64,000 nt of DNA from Pseudomonas cavernicola (GTDB lineage: Bacteria; Pseudomonadota; Gammaproteobacteria; Pseudomonadales; Pseudomonadaceae): assembly GCF_003596405.1 (NCBI RefSeq), contig NZ_QYUR01000006.1, positions 1-64,000 on the forward strand, read 5' to 3'. Shown piece by piece: positions 9,385 to 16,312 of this stretch; the stretch's first letter is position 1; each line of letters opens with the position of its first letter. The notes beneath the pieces were generated by a model. That model searched no databases, had not been told where the DNA came from, and worked only from the letters and a program-made list of their open reading frames with translations. The translations under genes and the position numbers were made by a program.

Positions 9385-10977
9385 TCAGAAGGTGGTCCGA
9401 TAAGTCAGCGCCAGCACATAAGCCTTGACGCTGGTTTCGACATCGAGATCGGCATAGGGGTTGTAGACCATGCTGTCGATATCCGAGCAGTTGATGTTGC
9501 AACTGGAGCGTGCCGGAATGCTCTGCTTGCTGACCAGATAGTTGAAGCCGATATCGATCACCGTGTCCTTGTCCCAACGATAACCAGCGCCGAGCCCGTA
9601 CAGCTGAGCATCGCCCAACGGCGCAAGAATATCCGCCTTATTGCCTGGAACGGCCGAAGGCCGCGGCTCATAGCCGACACGCAGGCTCAGGCGCTCATTG
9701 AGCTCATATTCGACACCAACTGCCCAGCTCCACACCGACTCGTAGTCACGATCGAGGGTGATGGTGGTCGCCGTGGCATTGTCCGGTGAGAACAGACTGG
9801 CGATCTTAAGCACATCCAGGGGCTGGTCGAACTCCAACTCGAACTTCTCCCAAGCCTTGTAGTCGGTCCACTTCAGGTCGAAGTTGATCTGCCATTGCGG
9901 ATGCGGCTTGAGCTTGATCCCACTGGCGAAATGCGCCGGATAGGTCAGATCCATGGAGACGTTGCCCCTCTCCTCGTCGAACACCCCATCCGGGGTGATG
10001 CTGTTGAAGATCGCGCCGATCAGCGAGCTGTCTAGGCCCTGCCAAAAGCCCTGCCAGTCCTGCGAGTAGTCGACCCGGTACTGGCCCTGCAGATGCATCT
10101 TGGCCTCGCTCTGATACACCGCGCCGAGGGCGAACCAGTCGCTCGGCTCCCAGAGAAAACCGACGTTCCAGGTCGGCGACAAGGACTGTTGCATGTCCAC
10201 ATCGATGTTGGCGATATCGGTAAAGGGCCCCAGATCACCGCCACAAATGTTCAGCAGCACCTCGAACGGGTTGCCATCGACGGTGCACAGCGCATCCTGG
10301 GCCACGCCGGTGAAACCAGTGAGCACACCGGGGGCGCGGAAATCCTGGTTGAGCGCTACCGCCTGATGGGAAAAGCCGATCGACAACCCGAGTGACAGTT
10401 CGTCATTCATCTGGTAACCCAGCGAGGGCGAAAAGTAGGTCAAGCGCTGCAGCACCACTTCCTTACCCTGGTAGCGCGCCGGATCGTTGTCATCGCGAGA
10501 ATAACCCAGCGCCTGCGGGGTGTAGACGTTGGTGGCGAAGGTGAACTTCGAGCCCGGCGGATTGATCGACAAGCCCGCCAGCGGCGCGAACAACAGCGGC
10601 ACCTCGGTCGCGCCGCCCAACCCCGGCAAATACATGGCCGACGTCGTGGTGCGGCTGGAACTGTTGGCGACTGGATCGTCGTTCAGACCGAGAAAGTTGC
10701 TGCCGTAACCGGGCGGTGCGTTGAAGTCGGCACGAATGTCCATCACCCCGGCGATGAACTTGACGGTGGTCTGCCGGCCTTTCAGTTTAGTCAGGGCCGC
10801 GGGGTTGTAATGCACCGCGTCGATACCGCTGAAATCCGCGGTAATCGCGTTGCCCATGGCCATCGCCTTGGGGTTGCCGATGGTCAGGTTCTGCGCCAGT
10901 TGCGCCTGCGCGACCCCCATCCAGAGCATGCCGATCCCGGCAATCGCCCGCGCCAGCGGCGAAATACGCATAGTCAT
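9385..10977 (-). CDS. filD: FadL/OmpP1-family outer membrane protein (FilD-like)
   Basis: This is a 530-aa protein. A signal peptide (residues 1-25, ending GVAQA) is followed by the FadL-like hatch segment with AMAMGNA and HYNPAAL, then alternating beta strands ending in the aromatic YRTTF typical of outer membrane barrels. FadL proteins carry hydrophobic molecules such as long-chain fatty acids across the outer membrane. The conserved start region supports the family, but the substrate here is unknown. A Cys pair (CNINC, near 503-507) could form a disulphide in a loop. It lies 18 bp after filC and 1 bp before filE, so it is co-transcribed. Confidence 0.75.
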   Translation of the reverse strand: MTMRISPLARAIAGIGMLWMGVAQAQLAQNLTIGNPKAMAMGNAITADFSGIDAVHYNPAALTKLKGRQTTVKFIAGVMDIRADFNAPPGYGSNFLGLNDDPVANSSSRTTTSAMYLPGLGGATEVPLLFAPLAGLSINPPGSKFTFATNVYTPQALGYSRDDNDPARYQGKEVVLQRLTYFSPSLGYQMNDELSLGLSIGFSHQAVALNQDFRAPGVLTGFTGVAQDALCTVDGNPFEVLLNICGGDLGPFTDIANIDVDMQQSLSPTWNVGFLWEPSDWFALGAVYQSEAKMHLQGQYRVDYSQDWQGFWQGLDSSLIGAIFNSITPDGVFDEERGNVSMDLTYPAHFASGIKLKPHPQWQINFDLKWTDYKAWEKFELEFDQPLDVLKIASLFSPDNATATTITLDRDYESVWSWAVGVEYELNERLSLRVGYEPRPSAVPGNKADILAPLGDAQLYGLGAGYRWDKDTVIDIGFNYLVSKQSIPARSSCNINCSDIDSMVYNPYADLDVETSVKAYVLALTYRTTF

Positions 10978-10995
10978 GACGTGCTCGCTCGCGGG

Positions 10996-12000
10996 TTATT
11001 GGGCCTTCAGGCCTTTGATATCCAGTGGCATCGACACCCCCAACAACACGTCGGGCGAGTCCTCCGTCATGCCAAAGCCGGCATTGATGTTGACGATGTA
11101 GTCTGGCGAGGTCCTCAGCCCCAGCGAGAAGTTCATGATCGAACTGGTCTGCTCGGTACCCTCGAAGCTGGTGTCGGCGAAGGTGTAAGTCGGCTTGAAG
11201 GTCTGCGCCATCTGGTAGGAAGTGGAGAGCGAAACGTCATAGGACAGCGCATAGGCAAAGCCCATGCTGAACGACAGGGTCGAGCCCGGATCGACTTTCT
11301 CCAGCTTGCGCCCGCCACGCGCCTGATTGATGTCGGTCACCGGCACGTTGTAGGTGTAACCCAGCGAGCCGAAGAGCACCACTGGGTCGATCACATAAGA
11401 TAGGTTGGCACCACCGCCGATGCTGTAATAACCGCTGCCAGTCGACAGGTCTTTGTCGCTGTTGATGTCGTAGGGGCTGGTGCCAGTGGGCAAACCCAGG
11501 GTGGCATACAGGGTCGTCACCGGCTTGCCACGCACCGAGGCCCAAGGCTGCCAGCGCAGGCTGGCAGAGAGATCGCCCAAGCTGTAGGCGTTCAAATCGC
11601 GTTCGGTGTCGTACTTGGCAATAAACGGCAGGCGCATGCTGAAGGTCAGGTTGTCCCAGACCCCGTAATCGAAGGTGAAAGAGTTGGTGAAGGTATGCTG
11701 TGCCTCGCTTTGCGCAAGCACGCTGAACACATTGTTGCCGGTGCGCACGCTCTGGATCTGGGTGTCGCGCACCAGCGAGTAGTCGAAGCCATAGGTCAGC
11801 GTACGCTCTCCCTTTTTCAGCAGCGTGTAGCTCTTTTCCGCCGCCTGAAAAACCTGTTCCAGCGCCTTGGCGCTGTCAGCGTCATCCTCCTTCTTGCTCA
11901 ACGCCTCACGGGCATCCTCGACCGAGGGCTCAGCAGCCCATAACGACTGCGCCACAGTTAGCGCCAGCATGACTAGCCATGCACACCTCTTCACACCCAT
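10996..12000 (-). CDS. filC: FilC-like outer membrane beta-barrel protein
   Basis: This is a 334-aa protein with a signal peptide (MGVKRCAWLVMLALTVAQSL, then WAA). A short charged helical stretch (residues about 25-60, rich in Glu, Lys and Ala) precedes a long run of amphipathic strands with GLPTGTSP and GSGYYSIGGG, like the 'transporter' or DUF1302-like barrels annotated beside C39 peptidases. I chose the ATG at 12000, which has gggga upstream, over the in-frame ATG at 12036 without a ribosome site. It resembles FilC of the Acinetobacter fil operon by position and length. The export substrate is unknown; secretion or display of FilA is an inference. Confidence 0.65.
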   Translation of the reverse strand: MGVKRCAWLVMLALTVAQSLWAAEPSVEDAREALSKKEDDADSAKALEQVFQAAEKSYTLLKKGERTLTYGFDYSLVRDTQIQSVRTGNNVFSVLAQSEAQHTFTNSFTFDYGVWDNLTFSMRLPFIAKYDTERDLNAYSLGDLSASLRWQPWASVRGKPVTTLYATLGLPTGTSPYDINSDKDLSTGSGYYSIGGGANLSYVIDPVVLFGSLGYTYNVPVTDINQARGGRKLEKVDPGSTLSFSMGFAYALSYDVSLSTSYQMAQTFKPTYTFADTSFEGTEQTSSIMNFSLGLRTSPDYIVNINAGFGMTEDSPDVLLGVSMPLDIKGLKAQ

Positions 12001-12051
12001 GACGCTATCCCCAGTTATTTTTGTTATGCCGGGCATTGGTTGCCGTGAACA

Positions 12052-12813
12052 TCACTTGCGCCGGATGTACTGAATATCGCCCCCGGAACCCAGTTCAGTG
12101 GCCTGATTCTCGGAGAACTTGGTGATTTGTGGGAACTCGCGAAAGGCCAGCAGGCTTATCGTACGGTCATCGATGATGCGCAAATCACGCTCGGTCAAAG
12201 CCATCGCGTTATGCGGTTCCTGCCCGCTGGGAAAGATCACGAAAAGCACGTTCTGATCCCAGATTTCCTCGAAGCGGGTACGGGTAAAACTGATATTGCC
12301 GAGGGCCGGATCGGCGACGAAGACGTGGTCGTTATAGACATCGCGCACCACCACGAAATGCTTGAAACCGGCATATTCGATCGGCACCAGCGCCGGATGC
12401 TCCAGTTCGTCCAGATCGGAGAACGCCGCGCGGAAGCCGCCGCTTTTGTAACCCAAAGCGGCGACGAAACGTTTCATGTCCAGCAGCGAAAAACCCCGCC
12501 GCTCGACGATTTTGTCCGCCTCACCGTAGCGCAGCAGCCCCTCCATCACTTGCCGCTCTTGCAGATTACGGCCAAGGAAATAGTCGAGCATGCTGGTCAG
12601 CGCCGCCGAACCGCAGCTGTAGTCATAGGCCTGACGGATCACATTGCGAAACTGCAACTGGCTCATCGGCTCCAACGTCACCGACTCGCGCAGCGGGCCA
12701 TTGGGCGTCAGCGATTGGGTGAGATTGACGGTGCCTTGTGCCGGCGGCTTGGTGTCCACCGCTTCGGTGAAGCCAAATACACCGATCAGGCTACCCAGGA
12801 GAATCTCGATCAT
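12052..12813 (-). CDS. filB: C39 family cysteine peptidase, periplasmic (FilB-like)
   Basis: This 253-aa protein has a hydrophobic N-terminus (about residues 1-20) that should export or anchor it. The papain-like C39 domain covers about 60-200: the catalytic Cys is in AYDYSCGSAA (near 70), the His in FKHFVVVRD (near 153) and the Asp in VADPALGN (near 170). C39 enzymes cut after double-glycine leaders, usually as part of an ABC exporter; here the domain is free-standing and on the far side of the inner membrane. It follows filA across a terminator hairpin. FilA contains GG motifs, so it is a possible substrate; no direct evidence. Confidence 0.8.
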   Translation of the reverse strand: MIEILLGSLIGVFGFTEAVDTKPPAQGTVNLTQSLTPNGPLRESVTLEPMSQLQFRNVIRQAYDYSCGSAALTSMLDYFLGRNLQERQVMEGLLRYGEADKIVERRGFSLLDMKRFVAALGYKSGGFRAAFSDLDELEHPALVPIEYAGFKHFVVVRDVYNDHVFVADPALGNISFTRTRFEEIWDQNVLFVIFPSGQEPHNAMALTERDLRIIDDRTISLLAFREFPQITKFSENQATELGSGGDIQYIRRK

Positions 12814-12846
12814 TTGCAGTCCTGATGGAGCGACTTTTATTAGGAG

Positions 12847-12879
12847 AAAAGCCTTATCAGCCGAGGCCGATAAGGCTTT
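12847..12879 (-). terminator. Terminator or attenuator hairpin between filA and filB
   Basis: Read on the minus strand, aagccttatc pairs with gataaggctt around a short loop, then TTTT. It lies in the 90-bp gap after filA with filB just beyond, so read-through would give much more filA than filB-E mRNA. This is common where the first gene encodes an abundant subunit. Confidence 0.8.
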
Positions 12880-12903
12880 CCAGGTCTAACCTGCCAAACT
12901 AAC

Positions 12904-13350
12904 TCAGTGACCCCAGACCTTTACAGTGGTACCGGCCATGTTCATGTCGCTGATGGCCAGGGCGCCGATGCTGGCAGCGCCGGTGACGGCGCCGGCGGCA
13001 TAGGTGCCACCGACATAGATGCCGCCCACGGAAACGGTGCCAGTCATACCCGGCAGGCCAATGGCCAGTTGCTTCAAGCCGGCGCCGTTATCGATCACAT
13101 CAACGGTCACAGGGGCCGTATCGAGAATAGTGAAACCAGAGAAAGCGATGTTGTTCAGGTGCAGGCTATTGCCTGAATCGGTGTAGGCCACGTTGCCGAT
13201 GGCGCCACCGAAGTTACCGGAGATGCTGATCCCATCCTGACCGGTCACAGTCGACAGAGCGGAGTCATCCATCGCTTTCAGATCGGCTTGAGCCATGAAC
13301 GGAACAGCCAGTACAGCAGCGACAAGAGCCAGTTGTTTTAAGCTTTTCAT
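12904..13350 (-). CDS. filA: FilA-like small exported protein (DUF6160-type)
   Basis: This is a 148-aa protein. Its Sec signal peptide starts MKSLKQLALVAAV and ends PFMAQA. The mature N-terminus has LKAMDDSALSTVTGQDGIS, a signature seen in many exported Pseudomonas and Acinetobacter proteins of the FilA/DUF6160 type. The rest is Gly-, Ala- and Thr-rich beta-like sequence with GG at NFGGAI, VGGIYVGG, and no Cys. The start is the ATG at 13350 with ggag upstream; the TTG 15 bases earlier is rejected. As the first gene of the operon followed by a terminator, it is likely the major product, perhaps a surface or filament subunit. That role is inferred. Confidence 0.75.
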   Translation of the reverse strand: MKSLKQLALVAAVLAVPFMAQADLKAMDDSALSTVTGQDGISISGNFGGAIGNVAYTDSGNSLHLNNIAFSGFTILDTAPVTVDVIDNGAGLKQLAIGLPGMTGTVSVGGIYVGGTYAAGAVTGAASIGALAISDMNMAGTTVKVWGH

Positions 13351-13591
13351 TGTTGTTGTCTCCAAAGATCACAGATGGGTTGTTCCCCGGGCACTACCGT
13401 CGACTCCTGTCACTGGCAGCTGAATCGGCTCACGCCGATCTCCAGGCCTGACGCTGCTTCCCTAGTCGCATCAGCTCTGGACTCGTGAAGCACTGTGCTT
13501 CCCGCCCTGGTTACAAAACTACTGGGCCCGCTCCCGCCTGCCAGCCCATCCAAGGGATGGAGCACGGCCGAGGGCTAGCCCTACCGCGTGA
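13351..13591 (-). promoter_or_regulatory. Leader region of the fil operon
   Basis: These 241 bp separate the 906-aa regulator from filA, in the same direction. The region holds several small inverted repeats (gggctagccc just after the regulator stop, gaagcactgtgcttc near 13487-13501, tcggcgtgagccga near 13426-13440) but no clear sigma-70 boxes that I can defend. It is the likely site for activation by the MalT-like regulators. Confidence 0.45.
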
Positions 13592-16312
13592 TCAAGCCTC
13601 GCTCAACAACCCCATGCTCTTACCCTTGAGTACCGCTTGCGTGCGGCTGCGCACCCCTAACTTGGCGAACAGGTTATGCAGATGCCATTTGATCGTGGCC
13701 TCCGACAAATGCACCGCCTGGGCAATGTCACGGTTCGACAAGCCCGCCGCCACGAAGCGCAAAATCTCCCGCTCGCGGTGGCTAACATCTTGATTCTCAT
13801 TGAAACTTTCAGGATCTACGGCCAACCGGCGGCATTGCTCACGAAGCAACTCCGCCACCCCTTGCCAAGCGGCTGAACGCTTCGGTTCCGCCACCCGCCA
13901 GGCGTCCCAGAGCGGTAGCAGCCACAACGCATCATCCTGGAATAACCGGCGGTAGCCACTGTTCCAGGCATCTTCGAGGGTTGGCTGAAACAAGGCGAAG
14001 GCTTTTTCGCTGTTACCTTTGCGCCAATACGCCACAGAAAGTAACAAGGACAGACGCAAGCGGCGGTCACGCTGGTGATCCGCGGTTTGTTTTGCCAAGC
14101 AGGCTTCCAGACTGGCTTGCGCTTTATCCGCACGCCGCTCGCAGAGAGCCAGGCGTGCCTCGGAAAGTGCCAGCGCAGTCTCTGCATCGAGGTAACGCCC
14201 TGCCGGCAACACGGCCAAGTGCCGCTGCATTTGCAAGCACACGCGCTCGGCCTCATTCGGCCGCCGCAACCAGAGTAGAAACTGCACCTTACAACTCATG
14301 CCCAGGGCAAACACGCGTTCGTAACCTGCACCGTGCAGCTCTGCCAGCCATTCGTCGAGCTGGGCCAGACCTTGCTCGGGCTCGCCAGCGAAGAAACGCG
14401 CCCGTGCCATGACCAATTTGCCCCGGCTAATCAACTCGATCGGTGTCGCAACGTCGCGCCAGGTCGTGGCCAGTGGTAATTCGGCGAGAATGGCCGCATG
14501 CCGATCCTGTTCGTAGAGCAAATCCGCATAGGCCAGGGCCAACGGCCCGCCGACCCGACTGCGCCGACCGAACACCCGCTCCACCCGCCCGCGCGCGGCC
14601 TCGGCCAGTGCGCGCCCGCGCTCGAGTTCACCGTTCTCCTTGCAGATCAGTGCCTCGATCAAGCTGGTCATCACATGCAGGTATTCACTTTCGACCAGGC
14701 GCAAGTTGTCACGCGCCAGCGCAATCGACTTGGCCGCTTCGCCGAATTCACCGAGTAGCGCATAAGCCGCCGCTTGCACGCAGGAAAGGCTGGCGCGAAA
14801 TACCGGCTGGTTATCCGGCGCCATACCCAACCACTGCCGGGCGACTTTCAAACAGCTTTCCAATTTGTCTTGATACAGCAGTACCAAGGCCTTGAGGACC
14901 TGCGCCGCCGCTAACAACTCCAGCAAGCCGAAGTGCATACCCTTGCCACGGCCTTGCAGCAAGCGCGTGCTGACCTCCTCTATCAGCGCTTCGGCATCGG
15001 CGAACTTCTGCTCGAAAGCCAGTTGCCAGGCATAGAAAATCTGAAACACTGCATGCTCGCGAATCACCTCGGTTGGCACGCTCTTGAGTATCGCGAGAAT
15101 GCCATAGACCCGATTACTCGCGATCAGTCGCGCACCCTGCCGCTCCAGCAACTCCGCCGCAAAGCTGTAGTCGCGGGCGCGCAAGGCGTATTTGATCGCG
15201 CGATCCGGCAGGTCATGGCTCTCACACCAGCGCGCCGCAGAATGCAGCAACGTCGCGGGATCGCTACGCCTGGCCAAGCGTCCCTGGAGAAACTCGGCAA
15301 ACAGGTGGTGAAATCGAAACCATTCACCCTGCTCGTCCAGCGGAATCACGAACAGCTGCTCCGTTTGTAGCCGCATCAGCATATCGAGGCCATCGCGCCT
15401 GCCAGTCAGGGCATTGCACAACTCCGCATTGAACTCATCGAGCACCGAAGTCTGGTCAAGAAACAGCTGCAAGCTCTCCGGCAGACTGGCGAGCACGTCC
15501 TCGGCCAGATAATCGGCGATGTTGCGCTCGGTACCGGACAACCCCGCGAGAAAGGCTGCTCGATTCGGGTGTCGGGCCAATGCCAGTGCCGCCAAGTGCA
15601 ATGCCGTGATCCAGCCTTCGGTGCGGGCCTGCAGCAGAGTTAGCTCAGCGCTGCTCAGCGACAGCTGTTTGACTTCACGAAAATAGGCCTCGGTCTCATC
15701 AGGCGTCAGCCGCAAATCTTCGGCTTTAAGCCAGAAGGCCCAACGCTCTAGCGATGGCTGTTCGATCAACAACTGTGGCTGATAGCGCGTGCTCGTGAGC
15801 AGATGCACCGTCGGCGGCAGATGCTCGATCAGGTAGCGTGCGGCCGGCCCCAATGCAGGATGCCGGATGCGATGGAAATCATCCAACATCAGGTAGATAT
15901 GGCCATCCAGGCGTTTAAGATCAGCGAGAAAAGCGTCAATCAGTGCCTCCTGCGGCCAACTCACATCGCCCTGCAACAACCCCGCGGTGTTGCTGCCGAA
16001 ACCTGGGTGTACCGCGTTGATCGCCGCCACCAGGTATTGCAACAGGCGTTGCGGTTCGCTATCCGACTCATCGCAAGACAACCAGGCGACTCGCGCCCCA
16101 GTACTCAGCAGACGCTGGCGATACTGGCTGAGTACGGTGCTTTTACCAAAGCCGGCTGGCGCACTGAGGATCACTAAACGCTGTTCGCGCGCCGCGAACA
16201 ACCGCTCGATCAAAGCGGCACGCGTCAACTGCGGCCGGCCGCCGGCATCCGCGGGGAACAGCTTGGTGCGCAGTAAGGGGAAACCCTGAAGGTGCGTCAA
16301 AGGAATGGTCAT
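13592..16312 (-). CDS. MalT-like LuxR-family transcriptional activator (second of tandem pair)
   Basis: This 906-aa protein is built like MalT: an N-terminal STAND ATPase domain with Walker A SAPAGFGKST (residues about 50-59) and LMLDDFHR as the Walker B-like motif, a long TPR-like helical sensor region, and a C-terminal LuxR helix-turn-helix (about 845-900) with LSNRDIAQ and ATIKWHLHNLFAKLGVRSRTQA. Such proteins bind a ligand in the helical part, form ATP-dependent oligomers and activate nearby promoters. The start overlaps the stop of the upstream paralogue by four bases (ATGA), so the two are translationally coupled. It lies directly upstream of the fil operon, its most likely target. It corresponds by position to PAO1 PA1760. 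Confidence 0.9.
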   Translation of the reverse strand: MTIPLTHLQGFPLLRTKLFPADAGGRPQLTRAALIERLFAAREQRLVILSAPAGFGKSTVLSQYRQRLLSTGARVAWLSCDESDSEPQRLLQYLVAAINAVHPGFGSNTAGLLQGDVSWPQEALIDAFLADLKRLDGHIYLMLDDFHRIRHPALGPAARYLIEHLPPTVHLLTSTRYQPQLLIEQPSLERWAFWLKAEDLRLTPDETEAYFREVKQLSLSSAELTLLQARTEGWITALHLAALALARHPNRAAFLAGLSGTERNIADYLAEDVLASLPESLQLFLDQTSVLDEFNAELCNALTGRRDGLDMLMRLQTEQLFVIPLDEQGEWFRFHHLFAEFLQGRLARRSDPATLLHSAARWCESHDLPDRAIKYALRARDYSFAAELLERQGARLIASNRVYGILAILKSVPTEVIREHAVFQIFYAWQLAFEQKFADAEALIEEVSTRLLQGRGKGMHFGLLELLAAAQVLKALVLLYQDKLESCLKVARQWLGMAPDNQPVFRASLSCVQAAAYALLGEFGEAAKSIALARDNLRLVESEYLHVMTSLIEALICKENGELERGRALAEAARGRVERVFGRRSRVGGPLALAYADLLYEQDRHAAILAELPLATTWRDVATPIELISRGKLVMARARFFAGEPEQGLAQLDEWLAELHGAGYERVFALGMSCKVQFLLWLRRPNEAERVCLQMQRHLAVLPAGRYLDAETALALSEARLALCERRADKAQASLEACLAKQTADHQRDRRLRLSLLLSVAYWRKGNSEKAFALFQPTLEDAWNSGYRRLFQDDALWLLPLWDAWRVAEPKRSAAWQGVAELLREQCRRLAVDPESFNENQDVSHREREILRFVAAGLSNRDIAQAVHLSEATIKWHLHNLFAKLGVRSRTQAVLKGKSMGLLSEA

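Larger units (their letters stand above)
7866..15657. repeat. Right arm of the giant inverted repeat (intact copy)
   Basis: This is the reverse complement of 1-7745. It carries the complete, frame-intact versions of all genes in the repeat and runs without a break into unique sequence at 15658, inside the 906-aa regulator gene. It is the copy to be trusted as the chromosome. Confidence 0.95.
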
